60,264 nt of DNA from DATCDR01 sp036510575 (lineage in GTDB: Bacteria; Actinomycetota; Acidimicrobiia; Acidimicrobiales; Bog-793), in the NCBI GenBank assembly GCA_036510575.1, contig DATCDR010000016.1:1-60264 (forward strand), in the 5' to 3' direction. The notes under the pieces are model-generated. The model was not told the origin of the DNA, did no database searches, and was given only the letters and a program-made list of their open reading frames with translations. The translations under genes were made by a program, and so were the position numbers. This document shows, piece after piece, positions 15,910 through 24,817 of the stretch. Positions within the stretch are counted from its first letter, which is position 1, and each line of letters starts with the position of its first letter.

Positions 15910-17508
15910 CTACGTCGACTGCCCGTCGTGTGGGACGTCGCCCCGCCACATCGGCCACGGAGGTACCACCGCCGGCACCACGGGCAACGGATAGTCGAAA
16001 AGACGTCCGGTAGGGATCAGCTGCACCGGTCCACCACAGGTCTCGAAAAGGTGCCACCCGGCTGCGGTACCGGTGCCGGGGACATCGGCGACCGTCGGGG
16101 TGGTCTGTTCCGAACAGGTGTTGATCCCAAGGGTCGCACTCGTCTGATAGAGAAACGCGCCAGTCGAGCCATCGAGGGGGAATAGGCCAGCAGCGGAACC
16201 GATGATGACGTCGTTCACGCCGGACCCGGTGAGGTCGACCAGGATCGGTGAGGCGAAGTCCTGCGCGCCCTGAAGCGTCTGGGACCACAAAAGCGTGCCG
16301 GTGCCGCTCCAGGCATAGACCATCGAGGTGCCAGGCGACGTTCCGCACTTGGTGCACCAGGAGGTATCGACCACATCTGGGACGCCGTTGGTCCCGAGTG
16401 TGCCGATCGCGGGGGATCCAAACGTCGGGCCAGCCGTCGCCACAGGCCAGCCGGGCACCCGGGCGCCATTGTTGGCGTAGTACGCGAAGAGCTCGTCGGT
16501 GTCGGACTTGTACGGCGGCGTCTCGCCGAAGCCGGTTCCGACTACGACCGCTGCCCTTCCAGAGGAGTTGATGATCCCTACCGCCGGACTCGACCAGATC
16601 GTCTGGTTCTTACAGTGCTGCCAGACGGTTCGCGGTCGGTGCTTGGCATAGGTGACGTCGTAGAGAAAGCCGCCATGGCACCCGAGCCGCCCGGAGGCAT
16701 CGCCCCCGGTGAAGATGTCCTCTTGTCCGGGCTTGCCACGGACGTGATACAGCGCCGGTGAGGACCAGATGGTGTCCTGGGTGTCGACGGGAAATCCGGG
16801 GACGAGATGGCCCTTTGGTGTGAGTGCGTACAGATCATGGTCATAAGAGCCGAAGACGATGTCTTGTTGACCACTTCCGGTGATGTTGCCGACAGCGGGA
16901 GTGGAGAACACCGCCTCATCGAAGCCGTCCGGGCCAGGCGAGCTGGTCCCGGTCCACTCATTGAAGATGTCGTGAGTATGGAACGTAAAGAGCACCGATC
17001 CATCGGCCCGAAACGCGACCAGCCCACCTTGTTGATCCCGGACGTAGGTAGATCCCGCTCCAACCACGATCGTTGGGGGATTGCTCGGGCCGTTTAGATA
17101 TGCAACCGTCGGGCTCGACTCGATCGCGGTCGGCGCGCCACCGCCCAAGCTCACGGGCTCTGGCCACCCTGGCAGATTTGCACCGGTCTCGGCATTGACC
17201 ACGTAGAGATCGCCGTCCTGGGAGCCGAACACCACCGCCTCGACGCCGTCTATCTCCGCCACGGTCGGTGACGAGAGCGCTATCGGTCCTACCGTCACCG
17301 ACCAGGTCGGCCCTGGGAACGTGAGCGGCGCCACCTCGAGCGTCGCCGTCGAGTGCCGAGCGATCGAGACTGGAGCGCGGTGCGGTCCAACGACCGTTGC
17401 TTGAGAGATCACGAGCGCGGTTAAAAGCGAGCTTGCGACCAGACCGAGCCTGCGCCTGCGGCCGCCCGCGCCGGGTCGGGCGGAGCGAGTCGCTCCAGAG
17501 GTTCTCAC
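15910..17508 (-). CDS. Secreted FG-GAP/PQQ-like beta-propeller protein
   Basis: The 532-residue protein starts with an Arg-rich segment and a hydrophobic signal ('LGLVASSLLTALVISQATV', about residues 21-39). Repeats of the form 'SSPTVAEIDGVEAVVFGSQDGDLYVVN', 'STPAVGNITGSGQQDIVFGSYD' and 'SSPAVGII' follow, an integrin-like/PQQ-type propeller. Pairs of Cys suggest disulfides outside the cell. Its ATG overlaps the stop of the upstream gene by four bases, so the two are coupled. A surface or matrix role is likely but unproven. Confidence 0.78.
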   Translation of the reverse strand: MRTSGATRSARPGAGGRRRRLGLVASSLLTALVISQATVVGPHRAPVSIARHSTATLEVAPLTFPGPTWSVTVGPIALSSPTVAEIDGVEAVVFGSQDGDLYVVNAETGANLPGWPEPVSLGGGAPTAIESSPTVAYLNGPSNPPTIVVGAGSTYVRDQQGGLVAFRADGSVLFTFHTHDIFNEWTGTSSPGPDGFDEAVFSTPAVGNITGSGQQDIVFGSYDHDLYALTPKGHLVPGFPVDTQDTIWSSPALYHVRGKPGQEDIFTGGDASGRLGCHGGFLYDVTYAKHRPRTVWQHCKNQTIWSSPAVGIINSSGRAAVVVGTGFGETPPYKSDTDELFAYYANNGARVPGWPVATAGPTFGSPAIGTLGTNGVPDVVDTSWCTKCGTSPGTSMVYAWSGTGTLLWSQTLQGAQDFASPILVDLTGSGVNDVIIGSAAGLFPLDGSTGAFLYQTSATLGINTCSEQTTPTVADVPGTGTAAGWHLFETCGGPVQLIPTGRLFDYPLPVVPAVVPPWPMWRGDVPHDGQST

Positions 17509-18953
17509 GCTGCGCCAGTGATCGCGGTCAATGTCGCGTCTGGCGCGACCTCGACACCTGGTTGTATCGATGCGTCCCCCATCGGGTACACCACACCCGA
17601 GGCACCAACGAGCCAGTAACCATCGCCGGTCGCGTCGGCCGCCATAGCTACGATGTCGTGGACATGCTCCCCACCTGGGATCGAGCCCGCGTTCACCGCT
17701 TGGCCGAACGCGGCGACCCTGCCGGTGCGAGCGACCGTCCAGTACCCACTCGCCGTCGGGTCTCCAGCGATTCCGACCACGCCACGACGAAGGGGAACCT
17801 TCGAGCTTTCGGGGAGCCGTCGGGCCGTCCCAAAGGGGTAGATGTGACCTGTCGAGGTCACCAGCCAGTAGCCGGTCGCGGTGGCGTTCAGCGCGATTCC
17901 AACGATGTTCGCCGAGCGGCCGTGCTTGGGAAGCGAGCCGAGCGACCTGGCTTTGCCGAATCCGTAGACGCGCCCAGTCGAGCTTGCGAGAAAGTATCCG
18001 CTGCCGTTCGGTTCGACGGCTATGCCGACGATCTTTCCCGACAGGTCATGTTTGCCGACTGATCCGAATGCTCGCGTCCCGGGCGACGCCACGACATGCC
18101 CGGTCGACGTCACGATCCAGTAGTTGCCACCGCTTAGGTCGGTTCCGATCGCGACGACCGAGCTCAGATCGTCTGGGCCCGTCATAGGAGCGGGCGTTCC
18201 AGGGGTGGCGAATGCGCTCACTCCCCCGTCGCTCGAGGCGGTGAGGTACTCAACAAGAGGACCGAGTGGCGCCTGTACGACGATCGTGAATGCAGCGCTT
18301 GCCCGTACGCCTACTGCGTCAGAGATCTGAATCGTCGTGACTGTCGAGCCGAGCGCACTCGGGATCCCCGACAAGAGCCCGTCGGAGAGGAGCACGAGGC
18401 CGAGCGGTAGCGAACCACTAAGAACGGTCCAGTTATACGGCGGGGTCCCACCGGCGGCGCCCAATTGCACGCCGAACGTCGCACCGGCGATCGCGGGCGG
18501 AAGCGGCGCGCTCGTGATTAAAGGACCTGCAGCGATCGAGAGGCTAAACGTGGCGGTCGCGGTGTCGCTCGCGGCGTCGGAGAGCTCGAGCGTGACGGCC
18601 TGGCTGCCCGCGACCGTCGGCGTGCCGGAGATGATTCCACGCGCAGAGAGCGAGAGGCCCGCCGGCAACGCGCCCGAGCTCACCGACCAGGAATAGGTTC
18701 CGGTCCCGCCGCTTCCAGAGAGCTTGAAGGCATAAGCCAGGCCGACCTCACCGGGAGACAGCGAGGTCGTGGTGATCGAGATCACCGGAGTCGCCGCGAA
18801 CGCACCGGGGGCAGCGGCGAAAACGCCAACTAGCAACGCTAGGACAAGCGTGTTGCCGCAACGGTGGCGAAGGTATCGCCGACCGAGCAGGCTGCGGCCG
18901 CCCGGCCGCGATACACCTGTCGATTGGTGCGTACGACTGCGCACTCGCGTCAT
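17505..18953 (-). CDS. Secreted Ig-like and 'GYWLV' repeat protein
   Basis: The 482 residues carry a signal sequence ('NTLVLALLVGVFAAAPGAFA'), two putative Ig (He_PIG) domains with 'SGALPAGLSLSARGIISGTP' and 'SGSLPLGLVLLSDGLLSGIP', then five repeats of about 40-45 residues of the type 'GYWLVTSTGHIYPFGTA'. The same repeat type recurs in the protein at 42.7-44.9 kb. Such repeats are frequent in acidimicrobial secreted proteins and probably form a propeller. GGGAGG sits directly against the ATG at 18953, so the in-frame GTG at 18944 may be the true start. It is translationally coupled to the downstream propeller gene. Confidence 0.75.
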   Translation of the reverse strand: MTRVRSRTHQSTGVSRPGGRSLLGRRYLRHRCGNTLVLALLVGVFAAAPGAFAATPVISITTTSLSPGEVGLAYAFKLSGSGGTGTYSWSVSSGALPAGLSLSARGIISGTPTVAGSQAVTLELSDAASDTATATFSLSIAAGPLITSAPLPPAIAGATFGVQLGAAGGTPPYNWTVLSGSLPLGLVLLSDGLLSGIPSALGSTVTTIQISDAVGVRASAAFTIVVQAPLGPLVEYLTASSDGGVSAFATPGTPAPMTGPDDLSSVVAIGTDLSGGNYWIVTSTGHVVASPGTRAFGSVGKHDLSGKIVGIAVEPNGSGYFLASSTGRVYGFGKARSLGSLPKHGRSANIVGIALNATATGYWLVTSTGHIYPFGTARRLPESSKVPLRRGVVGIAGDPTASGYWTVARTGRVAAFGQAVNAGSIPGGEHVHDIVAMAADATGDGYWLVGASGVVYPMGDASIQPGVEVAPDATLTAITGAA

Positions 18954-19177
18954 CCTCCCTTTGACCACGCGCCACGCCCGGCACACGAAGTCCGGCCGAC
19001 ATCGATCGCGAGCGCAAAGCCGCTGTCTCCACAGCTCACGAACCACACCGATACGCGCGCGCACGTCAACCAATTCGGCGCACACGTCACCGGCGGGGGT
19101 TCGACTATCAAAGCAGGCGAAGTCGTCGCCGTCAGCGCGTGCCGTGCTACCTGGGCTTTACCTGGGCAGTTCTAGCG

Positions 19178-20302
19178 CTAGGTCCACACCCGTTCGGCGA
19201 CCCGGTGCATCAGCTCAAGCTTCTGCCACTGTGCATCGCGCGAGAGCGGGTTCCCGGCGATCCCGGACGCGAAACCACACTGCGGACTAATAGCTAGCTG
19301 ATCAAGGGGCAGGAATTTCGAGGCCTCGTCGATGCGGCGAATCACCTCGTCCTCACTTTCCACTTCGCCTGCTTTCGTGCTGATCAGGCCGAGCACTGCA
19401 ACTTTTCCTTTCGGAACGAAACGAAGGGGCTCGAACCCGCCGGCCCGTTCGGTGTCGTATTCGAGCAGTAGTCGCTGACAGTTGAGCTCGCCGAAAACCT
19501 CTTCGGCGAGGTCGTCGTAGAAGCCTTGCCGGTGCCACGCGCCGCCACCGTTGCCGCGACAGATATGCAGTCCGAAGGTGGTGTCGGGGAAGCCTGCGAT
19601 AACGGCGTTGTCCGCCGCGATCGCGCGAGTGAGGCCTGCCACGGGATCCCAGTTGCGCTCGTGCATCCACTCGAGTGACGCAGGGTCGACGTAGGCGGTA
19701 TAGGCAGGCTCGTCGATGCCGACGTACTCACAGCCAGCTGCGATTACCTCAGCAATCATCTGGTGCTCGATCGCGATGACGTCGCCCATGAAGTCGTCGA
19801 AGCTCTCGTAGATCGATCCAGAGTGCTCGAGGTCGAAGCGCTGGGTGATTCGTTCGGGTCCAGTAAGTGTCACCTTGACCGGCCGATCAGTGAACCTGAC
19901 GTCGCGAGAGAACTCTTCGAGGAGCCGGTTCTCCGACAGCCGCACGCGCTCGGTGACGGCCTGTCGGCGCACATAAGTCGTCTCGGGAATGATCCCGGAT
20001 TCGACGTGCCCGCCAGATTCGGCCGATGTCGAGCCCGCGTCGGCGAGCGCTGCGTAGCCACTTACGGAGTTGACGAAGGTCTCCTGGAAACCGCGACGCC
20101 AGAACTCGCCGTCGGTCACCGGCGAGATACCGAGCAAGACCTGTGATCCGATGACATCAGCGACGGCATCGGCCTGGATCACGGCGAGATCGCGTTCGTC
20201 GAGCTCGCCCCGGTCGAACTCCGCCCAGGCGGCCTTCAACGGCTCTGGACGCAGCAGACTGCCAACTTGGTCGGTGCGAAACCCGTCAAATGCACCAGCC
20301 AT
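19178..20302 (-). CDS. MetE-like cobalamin-independent methyltransferase (C-terminal domain type)
   Basis: The 374-residue protein matches the C-terminal catalytic domain of MetE without the N-terminal half. The zinc ligands are recognisable as His and Cys in 'GLHICRGN', Glu in 'LLLEYDTERAG' and Cys in 'ISPQCGFAS'. 'FRTDQVGSLLRPEPL' is the typical N-terminus of this stand-alone group. Members transfer methyl groups to thiols, with homocysteine the best known acceptor. The ATG at 20302 follows GGAGGGGACC; an upstream in-frame start lacks one. Which methyl donor is used is not clear. Confidence 0.88.
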   Translation of the reverse strand: MAGAFDGFRTDQVGSLLRPEPLKAAWAEFDRGELDERDLAVIQADAVADVIGSQVLLGISPVTDGEFWRRGFQETFVNSVSGYAALADAGSTSAESGGHVESGIIPETTYVRRQAVTERVRLSENRLLEEFSRDVRFTDRPVKVTLTGPERITQRFDLEHSGSIYESFDDFMGDVIAIEHQMIAEVIAAGCEYVGIDEPAYTAYVDPASLEWMHERNWDPVAGLTRAIAADNAVIAGFPDTTFGLHICRGNGGGAWHRQGFYDDLAEEVFGELNCQRLLLEYDTERAGGFEPLRFVPKGKVAVLGLISTKAGEVESEDEVIRRIDEASKFLPLDQLAISPQCGFASGIAGNPLSRDAQWQKLELMHRVAERVWT

Positions 20303-20709
20303 GGTCCCCTCCAAAATCGCCCAGCGATTGCTCACTGTAGATGGGCCCGCGACTTCGAAGGGCCCTCAACGAGAGCTCAGGCGGGAGAGGTCAGAGCGAA
20401 TCGACAAACGGCCGTCGTCGACCGAGGCGTCTCGCGTAATAGACTGCCCCGCGATACACGGTTTCGATCCCTCGAAATCACGGTTCCCAGCCGGGGAGCG
20501 AGTGCCCGGCTGTCATTGCATCCCTGGTAGCGGGTCTCTTGAGCCTCGCGACGTATCGTCGAACGTCGGGTGATGTGGGCTACGCGGGCGGCTGCCTTTC
20601 CGGGCGGACGACCACGAAAGTGATGACCAAGGGAGCAGCGGACAACAACGGGCACGGATGACTCCGAGCTTGGCCATCGAGCGAAACGCGCACTTCGAGG
20701 AAAGAGACG

Positions 20710-21726
20710 ATGACCCGCAGGAGAATCACGCAACGACGCCTCGTCATCGGCTTCGCGGTGCTTGGGCTGGCAGCTGTTGCCCCGGCAGGCGCTGCCACCA
20801 CCGTGCGCGTTCGGTCGCCACACGCGACCCTCTCGCTCAGTTCAACGACGTTGTTGACCGGACAGAGTGTCGCTGCATCAATCGTGGTTCAACCCCGGAT
20901 CGCAGGCCGGCTCGTTACCCTGCAGCGCCAAGGCGCCGGCCACTGGCGCAACCTTGCCGAAGCGGTCACGAACGCTCGCGGCAGGGTCGTCTTGCACACG
21001 ACGATCACAGCGATCGGCAACTACAAGCTCCGCGCCTCAGTCGCGGCGAATGCAGTCGCTCCCCTTAATATCAGCCCGACCGTCGTGCTCGACATTGAAC
21101 CGAACTACGGCGGTTCGCTGCTCGTCCCTGGTCAATCGGGCGCCAAGATCACGGCCCTCCAGCAACGGCTGACCCAGCTCGGCTACTGGGTAGGTACGCC
21201 CGACGGCTACTTCGGCGATGCGACCGAAGAGGCGATCTTCGCGCTGCAAAAGGTCGCCGGCATCCCACCGAACGGCGAGGTAGGGGCGTCGACGGTGGCC
21301 GCCCTCGAGGCCGGAGACCTGCCTGCTGTCCGCTCGACATCGGGCTACAAGATCGAGATCAACTTGACTAAGGATCTCGTGATCTTCGTGAACAACGGCG
21401 TTGTCGAGTACGTGCTCAACACTTCGACGGGTGGCGGCTACACCTACGTCGAAAACGGCGTAAGCGACGTCGCCACCACGCCATCTGGCATGTTCAGCAT
21501 CATCAGCGCCGTCAACGGAACCGTCACCGACACCCTCGGCACACTCTGGCGACCGCGATTCTTCTACGAGGGCTTCGCAATCCATGGCGACACCTATGTC
21601 CCGGCGATCGCGGTCTCACACGGCTGTGCTCGTGTCAGCAATGAGGCGATCGACTGGATCTGGGCGCAAAACCTCGCGCCGATCGGTACGCCGGTCTGGG
21701 TGTACGGCACCACGCCGGGTCAGTAA
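20710..21726 (+). CDS. L,D-transpeptidase with peptidoglycan-binding domain
   Basis: The 338-residue exported protein has a signal peptide (about residues 1-29), a beta-rich spacer, a peptidoglycan-binding domain ('ITALQQRLTQLGYWVGTPDGYFG', about 145-200) and a C-terminal YkuD domain. The catalytic motif 'AIHGD...SHGCARVS' is complete, with the nucleophile near Cys306. It should cross-link peptidoglycan or attach proteins to it in the cell wall. 'GAGGAAAGAG' precedes the ATG. It converges with rskA. Confidence 0.93.
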   Translation: MTRRRITQRRLVIGFAVLGLAAVAPAGAATTVRVRSPHATLSLSSTTLLTGQSVAASIVVQPRIAGRLVTLQRQGAGHWRNLAEAVTNARGRVVLHTTITAIGNYKLRASVAANAVAPLNISPTVVLDIEPNYGGSLLVPGQSGAKITALQQRLTQLGYWVGTPDGYFGDATEEAIFALQKVAGIPPNGEVGASTVAALEAGDLPAVRSTSGYKIEINLTKDLVIFVNNGVVEYVLNTSTGGGYTYVENGVSDVATTPSGMFSIISAVNGTVTDTLGTLWRPRFFYEGFAIHGDTYVPAIAVSHGCARVSNEAIDWIWAQNLAPIGTPVWVYGTTPGQ

Positions 21727-21843
21727 CACCGATCCCGTTCAGCTCCGTACCCGACCAAGCGAGCGTCGATGATTACGAAACGGCGTGAGCAGACCAGCTT
21801 CAGGTCCAAAGCTAACGGCGCCTGAGCGACTGCAACGCGGAAA

Positions 21844-22593
21844 TCAGATGACGGCGCTCACCACCGCAGGCGTCGTAGGTCCCGGCGTACCACCCTCGGG
21901 CTCAACGGTCACCATCAACCTGCCCATGTCCGCCGCGAGCCGGAAGGCACTCGCAGACTTCGGATCAGGACCGAGCACCCCGAGTGAGACGACGTCCTTG
22001 CCGCGAACGATCGTCCAGAGCTGATAGGTCTTCGTGCTCGGGAGCTCCGCGAGATTCGAGCCGATCCAATATCCCTCGTCGTCGCTCCCGATAACCACCG
22101 TCGCATTGTCGGGACGGTTGGCAGCAGTCAGTGTGATCGTCCGGTGCTGACGTGCGAGCACCGAGTCCACCGCCGCGGAGATGCCGACGGCGGAGTTGTT
22201 CGAGTGGAGCTGACGCGTGAGACTCGAGACCTGCAGCGACAACAAGGCGACGACGAGCAGCACCGCGGCGGCGAGCGCCATAGCGCCAGCGAAGACTCGC
22301 TGGTGCCTGCGCTCGAGGCGCGGGGGCCGCGGCAGGTGCGCGAGGAGATCTGCCGCATCTGGTGCCGATGCGGGCAGCTCTGGCGAGAGCCCCTCGGCGA
22401 TGCGGTCCCAGAGACCCTCTGGTGCCGCGACCCCGCCGTTGGCCATCAGCGCGGCGACCTCCCGATGGGCGGCAACTTCGGCACGACAGCGCGGACAGGT
22501 AGCGAGATGCGCCTCGACCTCGACGCGCTCATCGTCGTCAACAGCATCGAGCGCGTAGGCGCCGAGCAGCGACTCAATCTCCGCGTCGGTCAC
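21844..22593 (-). CDS. rskA: Anti-sigma-K factor RskA family
   Basis: The 249 residues hold an N-terminal zinc-finger anti-sigma domain ('HLATCPRCRAEVAAH', HxxxCxxC), one transmembrane helix ('VFAGAMALAAAVLLVVALLSL', about 104-124) and an extracytoplasmic RskA domain ('YWIGSNLAELPSTKTYQLWTI'). It should hold the ECF sigma factor encoded just upstream at the membrane until regulated proteolysis frees it. Its start overlaps the sigma gene stop by four bases. Confidence 0.92.
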   Translation of the reverse strand: MTDAEIESLLGAYALDAVDDDERVEVEAHLATCPRCRAEVAAHREVAALMANGGVAAPEGLWDRIAEGLSPELPASAPDAADLLAHLPRPPRLERRHQRVFAGAMALAAAVLLVVALLSLQVSSLTRQLHSNNSAVGISAAVDSVLARQHRTITLTAANRPDNATVVIGSDDEGYWIGSNLAELPSTKTYQLWTIVRGKDVVSLGVLGPDPKSASAFRLAADMGRLMVTVEPEGGTPGPTTPAVVSAVI

Positions 22594-23216
22594 GGTTCGC
22601 CTCCTTCGGTCGCCATTCCTGCATTCACGAGCGCGCCGTGCATGCGCTGTAGGCCGGTTCGAATCCGTCCTTTGATCGTGCCCTCGGGTTCGGCGAGAAT
22701 CGTCGCCACCTCGCGATAAGTGTGCCCTCCGAAGTACGCGAGCTCAATTGCTGCACGTTCCGCCGCAGGTAGCGCGGTCACGACCTCTCGAAGTTGCTCG
22801 GCGACAGTCAGGTCCCAGACCTCGTGCTCGATGTCGTACCCAGCGCCGGCGGTCTGGCGCGCCTCTCGCTCTTCGCGTAGCCGCCTCGAGCTCTCAGATC
22901 GCAGAAGATCCACCGCTCGCCCGTGCGTTTGGGTGAGTAGGAATGAGCGCAGCGAGCCGCGCGCGGGATCGAAGCGCTGAGGATTCGACCACAGCCGAAG
23001 GAAGATGTCCTGCACAACTTCCTCTGCGACCTGGACGTTCGTGAGCACCCGTCGCGCTAGGCCGTATACCGCACCTGCGTGACGGCGGTAGACCTCGGCA
23101 AGTGCCGCCTCTTCCCAGCGCGAGATCGAGATGACAAGGCTCGCGTCGCTCGCAGTAGAGAGGTCAGAGCCCACGCTGGCCTCCGACCCTGCTACTGGTG
23201 CTACGCGATCGGGCAC
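22590..23216 (-). CDS. sigK: ECF sigma factor, SigK-like
   Basis: The 208 residues contain region 2 ('VYGLARRVLTNVQVAEEVVQDIFLRLW') and region 4 ('LPAAERAAIELAYFGGHTYREVATIL...TIKGRIRTGLQ'). It pairs with the RskA-type anti-sigma factor encoded directly downstream. The start is a GTG without a clear ribosome binding site, so a later start is possible. It lies 103 bases downstream of tatA in the same direction, which suggests a shared transcript. Confidence 0.93.
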   Translation of the reverse strand: MPDRVAPVAGSEASVGSDLSTASDASLVISISRWEEAALAEVYRRHAGAVYGLARRVLTNVQVAEEVVQDIFLRLWSNPQRFDPARGSLRSFLLTQTHGRAVDLLRSESSRRLREEREARQTAGAGYDIEHEVWDLTVAEQLREVVTALPAAERAAIELAYFGGHTYREVATILAEPEGTIKGRIRTGLQRMHGALVNAGMATEGGEP

Positions 23217-23319
23217 GTCCGAACCGTAGCAACGCAGGCGCCAACGAAAAGGAACGATGCCACGCGCCGATCGTTTTCATCGCGGTATCGCAAGCGGGCG
23301 CGCGCCGTGAGATCGCGTA

Positions 23320-23541
23320 CTAGAGGCTTGAGGTGCTCGAGGGCTTGGCCGCCTCGACCGCGGCAGCTGCCTCCTCGGCATCACCTTCGGCAATGCCCTT
23401 CTTGAACTGATGCGACGCGCTGCCAAGGCCACGCGCCAGCTCGGGGAGCTTGCGCCCACCAAAGAGCAGCACCACGGCCAGAATCGCGATCACGATCAGC
23501 CCGTCCGGGCCGAAGATCTCTGCGAGCATGCCTGTGTCCAT
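23320..23541 (-). CDS. tatA: Twin-arginine translocase subunit TatA
   Basis: The 73-residue protein has a short N-terminal transmembrane helix ('LIVIAILAVVLLFG') followed by the amphipathic helix 'GGRKLPELARGLGSASHQFKKG', the TatA/E signature. It polymerises to let folded proteins with twin-arginine signals cross the membrane. The ATG at 23541 follows GGGGAG; the upstream extension lacks family similarity. It lies 56 bases downstream of tatC. Confidence 0.95.
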   Translation of the reverse strand: MDTGMLAEIFGPDGLIVIAILAVVLLFGGRKLPELARGLGSASHQFKKGIAEGDAEEAAAAVEAAKPSSTSSL

Positions 23542-23597
23542 TGCGAGTCTCCCCTGATCTGAGGCAACACATCGAGACGTGTCACCCACCACCACTA

Positions 23598-24422
23598 CTA
23601 CGGAGCCACGGCCGATCTTGGATCAGACAGAAGTGAGCGCCGACGGCTTTCGCCTCGTACGAGCAGCTTGCCGACAAGGATCGAGAGCTCGTAGAACGCG
23701 AGCATCGGAACCGCCATCGCCAGCATCGAAAAGGGGTCTGAGCTCGGAGTTACCGCTCCAGAGATCACAACGATGCAGATGATCGCAATCCGGCGAGCCC
23801 GCGAGAGCATCGCCGGAGTGACGACATGGGCGAGCTCGAGGGCGACGAGCACCACCGGAAACTCGAAGGAGAGCCCGAATATCGCCATCAGCGCCATGAT
23901 CAGACCGAGGTACTGCCCAGGGGCGAAGATGTCCCGAATACCTGGACCACCGACCGCGTGCAAGAAACCGAGGGCGTGCGGGAAAGTCAGCCAGGCGACC
24001 GCGGCACCGGACACGAAGAGCGCCGAGGTGGCAAGGACGAAAGGGATCGCATATCGGCGTTCGTTGGCCTTTAGGCCTGGCGTCACGAATCGCCACAGCT
24101 CAAAGAGCAGCACCGGCGATCCGAGTATGAGACCGCCATAGGCGGTGACGTTCAATCTGATCGCGAATCCGTCCAGCGGCCCGGTCACGTAGAGCGAGCA
24201 GGCCTGTCGCGGGCCAACCGTCGCGCAGTAGGGATGTTCGAGAAACGTCAGTACTGCTGGATACCGGATGTAGATGACAAGCGCAGCGAGCGTGAACGCC
24301 CCGAGGCAGATGATCAATCGGTGCCGGAGCTCGGCGAGATGTGCCATAAGCGACATCGCCGGCGCCTCGCGTGGTTCGGGAGGTCGGCGAAGGGTCGTCG
24401 CCCCTAGAGCGGATCCCCTCAC
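23598..24422 (-). CDS. tatC: Twin-arginine translocase subunit TatC
   Basis: The 274 residues contain six transmembrane helices and the conserved start 'MAHLAELRHRLI', 'FELWRFVTPGLKANERRYAI' and 'FGLSFEFPVVLV'. TatC recognises twin-arginine signal peptides. A GTG at 24422 gives a 22-residue N-terminal extension, as in mycobacterial TatC; an ATG at 24356 is the alternative. A candidate Tat substrate lies at 26.6 kb. Confidence 0.95.
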   Translation of the reverse strand: MRGSALGATTLRRPPEPREAPAMSLMAHLAELRHRLIICLGAFTLAALVIYIRYPAVLTFLEHPYCATVGPRQACSLYVTGPLDGFAIRLNVTAYGGLILGSPVLLFELWRFVTPGLKANERRYAIPFVLATSALFVSGAAVAWLTFPHALGFLHAVGGPGIRDIFAPGQYLGLIMALMAIFGLSFEFPVVLVALELAHVVTPAMLSRARRIAIICIVVISGAVTPSSDPFSMLAMAVPMLAFYELSILVGKLLVRGESRRRSLLSDPRSAVAP

Positions 24423-24817
24423 CTCATCGTCGCATTCCCCAGAACCGGTCCGATCAACAACGTCGCTCCGACAACTCGCGGCTCCTCGGTATGAACTTCT
24501 CCCACTCCCTGCTACCTCGCTTCCTCATCTGATGCTTCAACACGATCGGGAATGCAACTGAGCCAGGCTCTTGTCGCTCGGCCGCGAGTTGCGGCCCGCG
24601 TAGCTCGGCGACGACGTGTATCCGCCCGTGCCGTCACCTAGTTCGGACCGGCGCGTGTGCCTGGACGTCCCGTAGCAGACGTGCGCCGATCACAAGGCCT
24701 GCGGATAGCTCTCCTAAGGAGTCCAAGGACGCGAGACGCGAGCAGTCCACGACACGTCGAGCTGCGGCACGCGAGCGCGAGCCATCCAGATCGGTCCACA
24801 GTGCCGAATAGAAATCG
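24423..24817. other. Intergenic stretch between tatC and the cupredoxin gene
   Basis: About 395 bases between divergent genes. A minus-strand open frame at 24634-24828 (64 codons) has no ribosome binding site or family match. A small imperfect palindrome CTCCT-A-AGGAG occurs near 24715. I see no defined promoter. Confidence 0.45.

Noticed and set aside
22645..22680. GGTTCGAATCC, a tRNA T-loop-like string
   Set aside because: It lies inside the SigK-like gene, in the codons of 'GRIRTGLQ', and no acceptor or anticodon stem can be formed around it.
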